The notes under the pieces: model-generated
What the model was told of the DNA's origin: nothing
Databases searched by the model: none
Seen by the model: only the letters and a program-made list of their open reading frames with translations
NCBI RefSeq assembly: GCF_900142655.1
Contig: NZ_FRBQ01000016.1
Span: forward strand, 1-47,069
DNA from: Phytopseudomonas punonensis
GTDB lineage: Bacteria > Pseudomonadota > Gammaproteobacteria > Pseudomonadales > Pseudomonadaceae
Direction: 5' to 3'
DNA length: 47,069 bases
Shown: positions 26,120 to 35,374 of the stretch, one piece after another
Numbering within the stretch: the stretch's first letter is position 1
Layout: the number at the start of each line of letters is the position of its first letter
Made by a program: the position numbers and the translations under genes

Positions 26120-26947
26120 ATGGAATTCGGTCTACGCGAGTGGCTGATCATCATCGGTATCATCGTCATCGCCGGCATCCTTTTCGATGGCTGGCGGCGG
26201 ATGCGTGGTGGCAAAGGCAAACTGAAGTTCCGCCTGGATCGCAGTGTGTCCAATTTGCCCGATGACGAAGGGGACCCCGACGTGCTCAGCCCGCCCCGGG
26301 TGATCGAGCGCAACAACGAACCCTCGCTGGATGAAGACGATTTGCCGTCGATGAGTGCACGCGACGTCAACAGCCGCCGTCGTGGCGAGCCGCGCCAGGG
26401 TGACCTGGATCTGATCGCTGACGAACCGGTACCGATGCTGCTCACGCCGGTCGACGACGAAGACAACTCCCGCGACAGCGCTTCCGCCAAATCGGCTAGC
26501 AAGGATCAGGCTCCGGTCGACGAAGTATTGGTCATCAACGTCATTGCCCGCGACGAGCAAGGCTTCAAAGGCCCTGCGCTGCTGCAGAACATTCTGGAAA
26601 GTGGTCTGCGTTTCGGTGAGATGGATATCTTCCATCGTCACGAAAGCATGGCCGGCAACGGTGAAGTGCTGTTCTCCATGGCCAATGCCCTGAAGCCCGG
26701 CACCTTCGACCTGGACGATATCGAAGGCTTCAGCACCCGCGCTGTGAGCTTCTTCCTCGGCTTGCCAGGCCCGCGTCATCCCAAGCAGGCCTTCGACGTG
26801 ATGGTCGCCGCAGCCCGCAAGCTGGCTCACGAGCTCAACGGCGAGTTGAAGGATGACCAGCGCAGCGTGCTTACCGCGCAAACCATCGAACACTACCGCC
26901 AGCGTATCGTCGAATATGAACGCCGACTGCTGACCCAGAAGCGCTAA
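26120..26947 (+). CDS. zipA: Cell division protein ZipA
   Basis: Anchors FtsZ to the inner membrane and recruits later divisome proteins. The 275-residue product has one N-terminal membrane helix (LREWLIIIGIIVIAGILF), then basic WRRMRGGKGK. A charged, flexible linker runs to about residue 130, and the C-terminal FtsZ-binding domain begins around VLVINVIARDEQGFKG and includes FHRHESMAGNGEVLFSMAN and LPGPRHPKQAFDVMV. The topology is N-out. The 225-base gap after smc contains a possible promoter, so separate transcription is possible. Confidence 0.95.
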   Translation: MEFGLREWLIIIGIIVIAGILFDGWRRMRGGKGKLKFRLDRSVSNLPDDEGDPDVLSPPRVIERNNEPSLDEDDLPSMSARDVNSRRRGEPRQGDLDLIADEPVPMLLTPVDDEDNSRDSASAKSASKDQAPVDEVLVINVIARDEQGFKGPALLQNILESGLRFGEMDIFHRHESMAGNGEVLFSMANALKPGTFDLDDIEGFSTRAVSFFLGLPGPRHPKQAFDVMVAAARKLAHELNGELKDDQRSVLTAQTIEHYRQRIVEYERRLLTQKR

Positions 26948-26967
26948 GCAGCCCTGCAAGCTGCGAG

Positions 26968-27005
26968 CCCCAAGCTACAAGCCGCGCGCTTGGCTTGGGG
27001 TTTTT
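26968..27005 (+). terminator. Rho-independent terminator after zipA
   Basis: CCCCAAGC (26968-26975) pairs with GCTTGGGG (26993-27000) around a 17-base loop, followed by TTTTT. Confidence 0.85.
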
Positions 27006-27045
27006 CATTTCTGTGCTGCTGTCGTAATTTGTCGAGAACTACCCC

Positions 27046-29412
27046 ATGAAAGACTCCGCCCAACGCATCATCGAACTGCGCACCGAACTGGATGTGCACA
27101 ACTATCGCTACTACGTGCTCGACGAGCCGAGCGTGCCAGACGCCGAATATGACCGGCTATTTCGCGAGTTGCAGGCTCTTGAAGCCGAACATCCTGAACT
27201 GGTAACGCCGGATTCGCCAACCCAGCGCGTGGGCGGCGAAGCGTTGAGCGCATTTGGCGAGGTACGCCACGAAGTGCCGATGCTCAGCCTTGGCAACGCC
27301 TTCGAGGAAGACGATTTGCGCGCCTTCGACCGCAGTGTGCAGAACGGCCTTGGTGTGCAGGGCGGCGATCTGTTTGGTGGTGGCGCCGAAGTCGAATACA
27401 GCTGCGAGCCTAAGCTCGACGGCCTGGCGGTTAGCCTGTTGTATCGCGATGGTAAGCTGTTGCGTGGCGCCACACGTGGCGATGGCACCACTGGGGAAGA
27501 CATTAGCGTCAATGTGCGCACCATCCGCAACGTGCCGCTCAAACTCCATGGCACCGGCTGGCCGGATGTGCTGGAAGTGCGCGGCGAGGTGTACATGTCC
27601 CGCGCCGGCTTCGAGCGCCTTAACGCCAGCCAGGCCGAGATTGGCGGCAAGACCTTCGCTAACCCGCGTAACGCCGCAGCTGGCAGCCTGCGCCAGCTGG
27701 ACTCGAAGATCACCGCCAGTCGCCCGCTGGAATTCTGCTGCTACGGCCTCGGCCAGCACAGTGCCGAGCCGGCCACCACTCAGGTCGGCATGCTGCAGCG
27801 GCTGAAGACCTGGGGCATTCCCATCAGCCCCGAATTGAAGCTGGCCAAGGGTGTCGAAGACTGCCTGGCCTATTACCGCGATATCGGCGAGCGGCGCATG
27901 GGCCTGGCCTATGACATCGACGGCGTGGTTTTCAAGGTCAACAACATCGAGGACCAGCAACAGCTGGGCTTCCGCGCACGCACGCCGCACTGGGCCATTG
28001 CCCACAAGTTTCCCGCCATGGAGGAACTGACCGAGCTGCTCGACGTGGAATTTCAGGTTGGCCGCACCGGTGCCGTGACGCCCGTCGCCCGTCTCAAGCC
28101 GGTCAAGGTGGCCGGGGTGACGGTGTCCAACGCGACGCTGCACAACATGGATGAGGTAGCGCGCCTCGGCGTGATGATCGGCGACACCGTGATCATCCGT
28201 CGCGCGGGGGATGTGATTCCGCAGGTCATGCAGGTCGTCACTGATCGTCGTCCCGAGGACGCCCGCCCGGTCGCCGTGCCTGAACAATGCCCCGTGTGTG
28301 GCTCGGCAGTCGAGCGCACCCAGTTGATCAAGCGCAGCAAGGGCCGCGAAACGGTCAGCGAAGGCGCCGTGTACCGCTGCGTCGGGCGCCTGGCGTGCGC
28401 GGCTCAGCTCAAGCAGGCGATCATCCATTTCGTCTCGCGCCGTGCCATGGATATCGAAGGCCTGGGCGAGAAGAGCGTCGAGCAGTTGGTCGATGAAGGC
28501 CTGGTCGGCTCGCCGGCTGATCTCTACACCCTGCAGTTCGAGCAGATCGTCGGCCTAGAGGGCTTTGCCGAAGTCTCCAGCCGCAAACTGCTCGACGCTA
28601 TCGCCGACAGCAAGCGCCCGAGTCTGGCGCGTTTCATCTACGCGCTCGGTATCCCGGATGTCGGTGAGGAAACTGCCAAGGTGCTGGCGCGCTCGCTGGG
28701 TTCGCTGGAGCGCGTTATCCAGGCGCTGCCCGAGGTGCTGACCTATCTGCCGGACATCGGTCTGGAGGTTGCCCACGAGATTCACAGCTTCTTCGAAGAT
28801 GAGCACAATCAGACCGTGATCAAGCACCTGCTTGAACGTGGCCTGGAGTTGCAGGACCAGGGCGAGCTGTCCGCCGAGTTTGCCGCCAGCACCACGCTGG
28901 GTGGCTTGCTCGACAAGCTGAACATTCCCTTCGTCGCAGCAACCGGCGCGAAGAATCTGGCCGAGCGCTTCAAGAGCCTCGACGGGGTGATTTCCGCTGA
29001 TTGGCTCGATCTGAGCGCCATGAAGGGGCTCAACGAGAAGGCCAAGCAATCGGTACGCGAGTTCTTTGCCAACACTGAAAATACCGAGCGTGCACGAGCA
29101 ATCGAAGCACAGCTGCGTGATTTCGGTATGCACTGGGAGAGCGAGAAAAAGGTGGTCGAAGGCCTACCGCTGGCCGGCCAGACGTGGGTGCTCACCGGCA
29201 GCCTGGAAGTGATGAGCCGCGATATCGCCAAAGAGAAACTGGAAGCCCTCGGCGCCAAGGTCGCTGGCTCTGTATCGGCCAAAACCACCTACGTGGTCGC
29301 CGGCCCCGGCGCTGGCTCGAAATTGGCCAAGGCTACCGAGCTGAACGTTCTGGTGCTCGATGAACAGACCTTTATCGCCAAACTGGCGGATTTCGGCATC
29401 AACGCCGAGTAG
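27046..29412 (+). CDS. ligA: NAD-dependent DNA ligase LigA
   Basis: Seals nicks during replication and repair using NAD+. At 788 residues it is longer than E. coli LigA (671), as usual in Pseudomonas. The parts in order are: the NAD-binding Ia domain (ELDVHNYRYYVLDEPSVPDAEYD); the adenylation domain with CEPKLDGLA (nucleophile Lys123) and GDGTTGEDI; an OB fold with VGRTGAVTPVA; a zinc finger using CPVCGS and YRCVGRLAC; helix-hairpin-helix repeats; and a C-terminal BRCT domain (LAGQTWVLTGSLEVMSR). ATG 27046 is the family start. A REP cluster follows the stop directly. Confidence 0.98.
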   Translation: MKDSAQRIIELRTELDVHNYRYYVLDEPSVPDAEYDRLFRELQALEAEHPELVTPDSPTQRVGGEALSAFGEVRHEVPMLSLGNAFEEDDLRAFDRSVQNGLGVQGGDLFGGGAEVEYSCEPKLDGLAVSLLYRDGKLLRGATRGDGTTGEDISVNVRTIRNVPLKLHGTGWPDVLEVRGEVYMSRAGFERLNASQAEIGGKTFANPRNAAAGSLRQLDSKITASRPLEFCCYGLGQHSAEPATTQVGMLQRLKTWGIPISPELKLAKGVEDCLAYYRDIGERRMGLAYDIDGVVFKVNNIEDQQQLGFRARTPHWAIAHKFPAMEELTELLDVEFQVGRTGAVTPVARLKPVKVAGVTVSNATLHNMDEVARLGVMIGDTVIIRRAGDVIPQVMQVVTDRRPEDARPVAVPEQCPVCGSAVERTQLIKRSKGRETVSEGAVYRCVGRLACAAQLKQAIIHFVSRRAMDIEGLGEKSVEQLVDEGLVGSPADLYTLQFEQIVGLEGFAEVSSRKLLDAIADSKRPSLARFIYALGIPDVGEETAKVLARSLGSLERVIQALPEVLTYLPDIGLEVAHEIHSFFEDEHNQTVIKHLLERGLELQDQGELSAEFAASTTLGGLLDKLNIPFVAATGAKNLAERFKSLDGVISADWLDLSAMKGLNEKAKQSVREFFANTENTERARAIEAQLRDFGMHWESEKKVVEGLPLAGQTWVLTGSLEVMSRDIAKEKLEALGAKVAGSVSAKTTYVVAGPGAGSKLAKATELNVLVLDEQTFIAKLADFGINAE

Positions 29413-29480
29413 TAGCCCGGGTCGAGCGCAGTGACACTCGGGATGCCCTGGGTATCGCCTCGCTCAACGCCAGGCTACGG
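29413..29480. repeat. REP-like element, second copy (diverged)
   Basis: TAGCCCGGGTCGAGCGCAG (from 29413) and the inverse half ending CCAGGCTACGG (29480) form an imperfect palindrome. The left arm differs from the matching arm at 19406-19435 at about 6 of 30 positions. It begins immediately after the ligA stop codon and may end its transcript. Confidence 0.78.
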
Positions 29481-29504
29481 GCGGTTGCCGATCAATACGA
29501 TCAG

Positions 29505-29600
29505 TGTAGAAGCCGACTTGCCCGCGATTGTTTTCTCCCGTAAGTGGGCTCCTATAGGTATGTCTGGACGGTTTGTGTAGGAGCTGGCTTGCCACCAGCG
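29505..29600. repeat. Cluster of three short Pseudomonas REP units
   Basis: Three units resemble the common Pseudomonas REP of the TGTAGGAGC...GCTTGCC...GCGA type: TGTAGAAGCCGACTTGCC (29505 on), an inverted CCCGTAAGTGGGCTCCTA (29537 on) and TGTAGGAGCTGGCTTGCC (29576 on). The last reaches to within one base of the OPT transporter stop. Together with the element before it, the whole ligA-OPT spacer is repeat material. Confidence 0.72.
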
Positions 29601-29601
29601 T

Positions 29602-31314
29602 CTAGCCACCCGCCAGCATCATCCAGAACGACGCCCCGACCCCGACGATACTTTCCCCGGCCACCAGGCCGGCTGCGGCCGCGATGGTGAAGCGTTCGCC
29701 CAGGCTGCGCCAGCGCGATTGAACCACCCAGGCGAGCAGGGCGCCGATTGACATCATCAGCGAAATTGACGCCGGGATAATGAAGGCCAGGCCAAAGGCG
29801 GCCGAACTCGGCAGCAGCCGGGCGTAGATCGACTGCACTGGCAGGCTCGCTTCCAGAATTCCGAATAGCGCACCACACAGCGCGCCAATCAGCATGGCCC
29901 AGCGGATGCTGGTGTCGAGCGAATCGAGGCCGTAGCCCAGCACTTCGGCCACCGCCTTCCAGGTGGCCACGGCCGGAGCTGGCCATTGCTGACTGATCAG
30001 CATGCTCTGTGGGTCGGGAATCAGGATCTGGTAGACCAGCACGCCGACGATGCTGCCGACGAGAATGCCCAGGCACTGAGCGATCAATTGGTTGTAAGGC
30101 TTGGCACCGATGGCATGGCCAACCCGGAAGTCGTTGAGCAGGTCGGTGCATTGCCCCGCTGCGCCGCCCGCGGTGTTGGCTGCCATCAGGTTGACGCTGA
30201 TCTGCCCCGGTGCAATTACCCCGAAGGTCAGCTGCGACAGCTGTCCGGTGGCGCCAATCGGCGGAATGCCGGTCGCGCCGACCACCCGCGCCGCCATGCA
30301 GGCGAGGGCGACTGCCAGGGGCACGCTGAGCAGCGCCATCAGCGGGTCGATATCGAACAGCAGCACCTGCAGCGCGAGAACCAGCAGAGATGCCAAGAGC
30401 AGCATAAGCAGCGGCAGCTTCGCGGGCGCCTGCCGCGTTGTTGTACCCGCGACGCGTGCTACCCGCCGGCTTGCCACAAAACGTACGGCCAGCGCGGTTA
30501 GCGTGGCGCAGACCAGCAGTGTCACACCGGGCCACAGCAGCCATTCCACCAAAGGGCCGAACTGTGGGCCGCTGGCATCATCGGAGAGCGGCACCAGGCC
30601 GCTGCTGAGCAGCCAGGGCGCCAGGCTGCCCCAGGCGATCAGCGCGCCGAGTAGTAGTGAAAGGCCGACGCGAATGCCGATGATGCCGCCAAAGCCGATC
30701 AGCAGCGGCGATGGGTCGAGGTTGAAGGTCAGCCGCTCCAATTGCGCACTGGGCGACCAACGCGGCACGGTGTAGATGAAGGTATCGGCCCACTTGACCA
30801 GTCCGCCAAGCAAGGCGGCCGCGCCGAGTACGTAAAGCCGATGCAGGGCGTCACGGCCATGGTTATAGACCTGCTGCATGGTTTCCAGGGTGGCGACCGC
30901 CTCTGGAAAGCGCAGGCGGGTGTCCTCGACCATGCTGCGGCGCAGGTACCAGGCTACCCAGATACCCAGAAAGCTCACCGAGAATACCCAGGCCATCAGC
31001 GGCAGGGTGGGCAGTTGCTGGCCGGTCAGCAGGGTGTAGGCGGGAATCGGCGCGACCAGGCCGCCAGATATGATCGAGGCGGCAGCTGACGCGGTGGTTT
31101 GGTTGATGTTGCTTTCACGCATGCTCCAGGCCGTGCCAAGGCGCCAGCGCACCAGGCTCTGCCAGATGCCATAACTGACCAGCAGGGCGATGATCGACAT
31201 GTTGAATGACCAGCCGATCTTCAGGCCTGAATATATATTCGATGGCGTCAGCAAGGCGCCAAGCAGCACGCCTGAAAACAGGGCGCGGAAGGTGAGTTCG
31301 CGGTCGGCGGGCAT
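29602..31314 (-). CDS. OPT-family oligopeptide/metal-chelate transporter
   Basis: A 570-residue membrane protein with about 14 helices. It starts MPADRELTFRALFSGVLLGA and has the OPT segments TPSNIYSGLKIGWSFNMS, SNINQTTASAAASIISGG, LRFPEAVATLETM and MAANTAGGAAGQCTDLLNDF. OPT proteins import peptides or metal-peptide complexes with protons. The bacterial branch is little studied, so the substrate is open. No partner gene is adjacent. Its stop codon abuts a REP unit. Confidence 0.88.
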   Translation of the reverse strand: MPADRELTFRALFSGVLLGALLTPSNIYSGLKIGWSFNMSIIALLVSYGIWQSLVRWRLGTAWSMRESNINQTTASAAASIISGGLVAPIPAYTLLTGQQLPTLPLMAWVFSVSFLGIWVAWYLRRSMVEDTRLRFPEAVATLETMQQVYNHGRDALHRLYVLGAAALLGGLVKWADTFIYTVPRWSPSAQLERLTFNLDPSPLLIGFGGIIGIRVGLSLLLGALIAWGSLAPWLLSSGLVPLSDDASGPQFGPLVEWLLWPGVTLLVCATLTALAVRFVASRRVARVAGTTTRQAPAKLPLLMLLLASLLVLALQVLLFDIDPLMALLSVPLAVALACMAARVVGATGIPPIGATGQLSQLTFGVIAPGQISVNLMAANTAGGAAGQCTDLLNDFRVGHAIGAKPYNQLIAQCLGILVGSIVGVLVYQILIPDPQSMLISQQWPAPAVATWKAVAEVLGYGLDSLDTSIRWAMLIGALCGALFGILEASLPVQSIYARLLPSSAAFGLAFIIPASISLMMSIGALLAWVVQSRWRSLGERFTIAAAAGLVAGESIVGVGASFWMMLAGG

Positions 31315-31404
31315 GACGAACCTGCGTCTGACGGATGTCGTCGTTTGAGGCAGCAGGCGGGTAGGGGTTCAGACTTATCGAGAGGGGCGTGTTGCTAGAA
31401 AGCA

Positions 31405-31428
31405 GCGGGGCGCGCTTCGGCGCCCCGC
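31405..31428 (-). terminator. GC-rich hairpin after the HU gene
   Basis: GCGGGGCG (31405-31412) and CGCCCCGC (31421-31428) form an 8-bp stem with an 8-base loop, seven bases past the HU stop. The T-run on the minus strand is poor (CTTTCTAG). Confidence 0.6.
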
Positions 31429-31435
31429 CGATGGA

Positions 31436-31714
31436 TCAGTTGACCGCGTCGGTCAGGGCTTTGGCCGGTACGAACTTCACTACTTTCTTGGCAGCGATTT
31501 CGATGGCTTTGCCGGTCTGCGGGTTACGACCAGTGCGGGCCGGACGCTCGCTGACTTTCAGTTTGCCGATACCCGGCAGGGTGATTTCACCACCATTTTC
31601 CAAGGCGTCGCTGACGATCTCGCTGAGTTGATCGAGGGCCGCGCGGACAGTGGTCTTCGGCGAGTCGATGGCTTCAGCGATGTCACCGATCAATTGGTCT
31701 TTGGTAATGGCCAT
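31436..31714 (-). CDS. HU-family DNA-binding protein
   Basis: A 92-residue nucleoid protein that bends DNA without strong sequence preference. It begins MAITKDQLIGDIAEAIDSPK and contains the family signature GEITLPGIGKLKVSERPART followed by GRNPQTGKAIEIAAKK, the beta-arm with its intercalating proline. The longer frame to 31768 is not used: ATG 31714 has AAGGAG eight bases upstream. The sequence resembles the third Pseudomonas HU (often called HupN) more than HupA or HupB, from memory only. Confidence 0.92.
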   Translation of the reverse strand: MAITKDQLIGDIAEAIDSPKTTVRAALDQLSEIVSDALENGGEITLPGIGKLKVSERPARTGRNPQTGKAIEIAAKKVVKFVPAKALTDAVN

Positions 31715-32002
31715 GTAATAGCTCCTTGGGGATGAAAAATCTGGCATCGAATAATGCCTGTGCATCATAGGCGATCGATCGAGTTACTTATGCGCGATCG
31801 GTCAGGCTTCATTGTGACCCAGCCTCTCCCGGTTAATTCCGCCCTAGTGCTCAAATTCGGGCGCTTGCGACCTTTTATCGCCTGTGCTCAGGGCTGTTAA
31901 GTTCGCGTAAAGATACTGGCGGTTTGCCTCTCTGTTGCGATAAAGAGGGCTATTCTCCTGAAAACAGTCGCCAGAGCCGTATTGGTTCTGCTGGGGGAAG
32001 TC

Positions 32003-33637
32003 ATGCTGCGCTCATTCGCCGATCTTGGATTTCGTTCGAAGATTGCCTTGCCGATCATCTTCCTGGCGCTGCTGCTGGTGCTGATGGGCGGCCTGGCCAT
32101 CTGGGGCATCGGCCAGGTGGTCGGTGCCAGCAACCGCATGACTCATCAGTTTCTGCCCGGCGTGAGCTTGCTGCTCAACGCCGATCGTGATCTGTACCAG
32201 GCGCTGGTCGCCGAGCGCAGCCTGCTCAGTGACGGTGCTCGCGAGCACATCGCCGATCTGCGTCAGTCCCAGGCCGAAAACGTCAAGCAGGCTGCCGATC
32301 GTGTGCGTGCCTACGCGCAGTTGCAGCCTGGCGATGAAGCCTTGCGTCTGGTAGGCGACTTCGAGCGCGCGTTCTCTGCCTGGGAACGCAGCGCTGCCCA
32401 GGTCATGCAACTGATAGGTACGGACGCGGCCGCAGCTGCGCGGCTTAGTTTTGGTGAAAGCGAGGCGCAGTTCGATGCCATGCGCGAGGTGATCAACAAG
32501 CTCGGCGAGCTGGAAGACCAGGGCGCCAATAATGTTGGCACTGCGGCCATAGTCCAAGGCGAGCGCCTGGGCTGGCAGCTCGGCGCGGCGGTGCTGAGCG
32601 GGTTACTGGTGTGCCTGCTGCTTATCATCGTTTTCCCGAGACTGGTGACAGGCCCGCTGTATCGCTTGCTCAACCGACTTGAAGAGCTTGCCGATGGCGA
32701 CGGCGATCTACGTGTGCGCCTGGAAGTGTCTTCGCGCGATGAGCTAGGCCGGCTCAGCGCAACGTTCAACCGCTTTCTCGACAAACTTCACCCTATGATC
32801 AGCGACGTAGGACGCGTCACCGGTGAGGTCGCCAATGCGGCACAAGGTCTGGCAGTGATGGCTGCGACAAATGATCGGCTGATCAACAGCGAACATGCGG
32901 CGGTCGACCAAGTCAGCACGGCAGCTACAGAAATGAGCGCAGCGGTACACGAAGTCGCGCGCAGTGCCCAAGGCGCAGCTGACACCGTTCGCCACGCCGA
33001 GAGCCAATCGCGAGAAGGCGCGCGGGTGGTCGGCGCAACCATCCAGACAATTCGCCACCTGGCGGGCGAGGTCGAAAGCGCCTCGCAGAGTATCCAGGCA
33101 CTTGAGCAGGAAGCCGGCCGGATTGGCGAGGTGCTGGCAGTCATTCGTGGCATCGCCGAGCAAACCAACCTGCTGGCTCTCAACGCCGCCATCGAGGCCG
33201 CGCGGGCTGGAGAGCAAGGGCGAGGATTCGCTGTGGTGGCTGACGAAGTGCGTGCACTAGCGGCGCGTACCCAGCAGTCGACCACCGACATTCAGGACAT
33301 GATTCAGCGCTTGCAGGGCGGCGTGCAGAACGCCGTCAAGGCCACTCACTCCGGCAGTTTGAAGGCGCGCGAAAGTGTCGAGCAGGCGGCAGGCGTGGAT
33401 CAGGCGTTGAGCGATACCAGTGATTCACTGCAGCGCATCAACGACATGACCGCGCAGATCGCTACCGCCTGTGAACAGCAGAGCAGCGTCACCGAGGAAA
33501 TCGCTCGCAACATCACTGATATCCGCGAGTTGTCCAACGAGGCGGCGCATACCTCGCAGCAGAGCACAGAGGCCAGCCAGCGTCTGTCCGAGCTGTCCAG
33601 CGACCTGGCGCGATTGGTTGGGCGATTCCGCGTCTAG
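32003..33637 (+). CDS. Methyl-accepting chemotaxis protein
   Basis: A 544-residue chemoreceptor. It has membrane helix 1 (IALPIIFLALLLVLMGGLAIWG), a roughly 150-residue periplasmic helical ligand domain of four-helix type, helix 2 (LSGLLVCLLLIIVFP), a HAMP domain and a cytoplasmic signalling coil. The coil's hairpin tip reads GIAEQTNLLALNAAIEAARA and then GEQGRGFAVVADEVRALA, the CheA/CheW contact region. No C-terminal CheR-tethering pentapeptide is present (it ends LVGRFRV). ATG 32003 is preceded by GGGGGAAG; an in-frame TTG at 31982 is less likely. The ligand cannot be predicted and no chemotaxis genes are adjacent. Confidence 0.95.
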   Translation: MLRSFADLGFRSKIALPIIFLALLLVLMGGLAIWGIGQVVGASNRMTHQFLPGVSLLLNADRDLYQALVAERSLLSDGAREHIADLRQSQAENVKQAADRVRAYAQLQPGDEALRLVGDFERAFSAWERSAAQVMQLIGTDAAAAARLSFGESEAQFDAMREVINKLGELEDQGANNVGTAAIVQGERLGWQLGAAVLSGLLVCLLLIIVFPRLVTGPLYRLLNRLEELADGDGDLRVRLEVSSRDELGRLSATFNRFLDKLHPMISDVGRVTGEVANAAQGLAVMAATNDRLINSEHAAVDQVSTAATEMSAAVHEVARSAQGAADTVRHAESQSREGARVVGATIQTIRHLAGEVESASQSIQALEQEAGRIGEVLAVIRGIAEQTNLLALNAAIEAARAGEQGRGFAVVADEVRALAARTQQSTTDIQDMIQRLQGGVQNAVKATHSGSLKARESVEQAAGVDQALSDTSDSLQRINDMTAQIATACEQQSSVTEEIARNITDIRELSNEAAHTSQQSTEASQRLSELSSDLARLVGRFRV

Positions 33638-33669
33638 CCACCCGGATACATGCTAAGTGCTTGAAGCAG

Positions 33670-33697
33670 TTGTAAGTTCGGCGCAAGCCGGTACAAT
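33670..33697 (+). promoter_or_regulatory. Promoter of the 4.5S RNA gene
   Basis: TTGTAA (33670-33675), a 16-base spacer and TACAAT (33692-33697). Transcription would start near 33704 and give a precursor with a 5' leader containing the hairpin CTCAC-TGCAAG-GTGAG, normally removed by RNase P. Confidence 0.6.
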
Positions 33698-33730
33698 GGC
33701 GCCGGCTCACTGCAAGGTGAGCAGCGTTAT

Positions 33731-33843
33731 GGTGGCCCTGCCGGTCCCCCCGCAACGATTACCCGTGAACCTGGTCAGATCCGGAAGGAAGCAGCCACAG
33801 CGGGAACATTGTGTGCCGGGGTGTGGCTGGTAGGGTCGCCTCC
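33731..33843 (+). ncRNA. ffs: 4.5S RNA (signal recognition particle RNA)
   Basis: Small bacterial SRP RNA, about 113 bases, that binds Ffh and targets nascent membrane proteins. The conserved apical part is present: GGTCAGATCCGGAAGGAAGC with the GGAA tetraloop, then AGCAGCC, and GTGTGCCGGGGTGTGGCTGG on the returning strand. The ends GGTGGCCCTGCC and GGTAGGGTCGCC pair to close the long stem. The limits are set by analogy with the E. coli molecule and are accurate to a few bases. Confidence 0.95.
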
Positions 33844-33966
33844 ATTTTCAGACCTGTTCAGGTCGCCTCTTTCTGAATATCGCCTCGGCGCTCGGTACCC
33901 ACCGTAGCGGCGCTTTTTGCTGTCCTATTTTCTTAATCGCAGGTAAGCGATCTTTCGTGTGTGCCA

Positions 33967-33992
33967 TAAAAAAGCCCGTCACGAAGACGGGC
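33967..33992 (-). terminator. Terminator after the OprD-family porin gene
   Basis: Read on the minus strand, GCCCGTC/GACGGGC (33974-33980 and 33986-33992) forms a 7-bp stem followed by a run of six T. It lies 30 bases past the porin stop. Confidence 0.85.
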
Positions 33993-34022
33993 AAAAGAGG
34001 TGACACTGGAGAGAGTTGCGGG

Positions 34023-35303
34023 TTACAGAATCGACAGCGGATAGTTGAAGATCAGGCGGTTTTCGTGAAGATCCTGACCAACGTCACGACGGACGTCGGA
34101 GTTGCGCCAGCGGACGCTGAGGTTTTTCAGGGTGCCATCTTGAATGGTGTAGGCCAGTTCGGATTCGCGGCCCCACTCTTCGCCATCCTTGCGACCATCG
34201 GTGGTATGGATGCTGTCGCCGCTCACATAGCGGTTCATCATGGTCAGGCCTGGAATACCAAGGCCAGCAAAGTTGTAGTCATGGCGCACCTGCCAGGAGC
34301 GCTCGTTAGGTGCGTCGTAGCTGTTGGTGAAACCGTCGTTGACCAGGGTGCCACCGCTGGTGCCGTCTACGCGCATGAATTTGGTCGAGCCATTGAGCTT
34401 CTGGTAGGCCAGCGTGAAGGTGTTGTTGCCAGTTTTGGCCGAGAAGCTGCCTTGGTATACCTTGTTATCCAGCCGGCCGGCCTTGGCAGCGCCTTCGTCT
34501 TTGCCGTCCACATAGCCCAGGTTGGCGCCCAGCACCCAGTCACCGACCGGCTGAGTATGAGTCAGCTGCAGGTAGCTCTGCTGGTAGATGTTTTCCAGGC
34601 GCGCGTGCCACAGGCCGACCATGGTGTTGTTGCCGTTGAACTTGAATTCCCCACCACCGAAGTTGAAGTCATCACCTTTGATGTTGTTGTAGGTCATGGC
34701 CTCGCGGCTGGCGTCGTTACGCTGGCTGTTCCTCCAGAATTGGCCGCCATACAGGGTCAGGCCGTCTATTTCACTGGAAGTTAGTTGAGCACCCTGGAAG
34801 GTTTGCGGCAGGGAGCGACCATCGTCAGCGCGCAGTATTGGTAGAACGGCAAACCATTCACCAACTTTCAGCTCGGTTTTGGAAATTTTCGCCTTGGCCG
34901 CTACGGCGGTTCGACCGAAGTCGTAGGCAGCCTCGCCGTCATCATGGATGGGCATCAACTGGGTGTTAGCGGCACCACGGTTGCCGTCCAACTTCACGCT
35001 GTACAGACCAAGCACGTCGAGGCCGAAGCCGACAGTGCCGGCGGTGTAACCGGAGCGAGCATCCAGAATGAAGCTCTGCGTCCAGCCTTCGGCCTGGCCC
35101 TGGCGCTCGCCGCGGATTACCGGGTCGGTGCCGTTGAGGTAATTGCGGTTGAAGTAGTAGTTGCGCAGACCAAGCGTGACCTTGGCATCTTCAACGAAAC
35201 CTTCTGCATGTGCGCTTACCGGCAGCGCACAAGCTACTGCAAACGCTAGTAGCGAGGGCGTCAACAGGAGGTTGCCGCGAACTGCTGTTGCGATCAGATT
35301 CAT
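34023..35303 (-). CDS. OprD-family outer membrane porin
   Basis: A substrate-selective 18-strand porin for small carboxylates or aromatic acids. The 426-residue precursor has a signal peptide ending SAHA and the family opening GFVEDAKVTLGLRNYYFNRN. It contains the internal LRADDGRSLPQTFQGAQLTS and RHDYNFAGLGIPGLTMMNRY, and a terminal aromatic beta-strand (LIFNYPLSIL). Downstream of tctB-tctA-tctC it resembles the opdH-tct pairing of P. aeruginosa, although gene order differs (porin last here). Because the neighbours to the right degrade quinate/shikimate, an aromatic or alicyclic acid substrate is as likely as a tricarboxylate. Two hairpins precede it, so it may be expressed less than tctC or from its own promoter. 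Confidence 0.9.
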   Translation of the reverse strand: MNLIATAVRGNLLLTPSLLAFAVACALPVSAHAEGFVEDAKVTLGLRNYYFNRNYLNGTDPVIRGERQGQAEGWTQSFILDARSGYTAGTVGFGLDVLGLYSVKLDGNRGAANTQLMPIHDDGEAAYDFGRTAVAAKAKISKTELKVGEWFAVLPILRADDGRSLPQTFQGAQLTSSEIDGLTLYGGQFWRNSQRNDASREAMTYNNIKGDDFNFGGGEFKFNGNNTMVGLWHARLENIYQQSYLQLTHTQPVGDWVLGANLGYVDGKDEGAAKAGRLDNKVYQGSFSAKTGNNTFTLAYQKLNGSTKFMRVDGTSGGTLVNDGFTNSYDAPNERSWQVRHDYNFAGLGIPGLTMMNRYVSGDSIHTTDGRKDGEEWGRESELAYTIQDGTLKNLSVRWRNSDVRRDVGQDLHENRLIFNYPLSIL

Positions 35304-35374
35304 GACTGTTTTCCTTTTTTCAGGACGCAGATGCCCTGCCGCCTATGCGGAAATTGTTAGCTGTCATCGAGTGG

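Noticed and set aside
31880..31960. FliA-like promoter before the chemoreceptor (TTAAGTTC...GCGGTTTG)
   Set aside because: Too many mismatches to the TAAAG-N15-GCCGATAA pattern to claim a flagellar sigma factor promoter.
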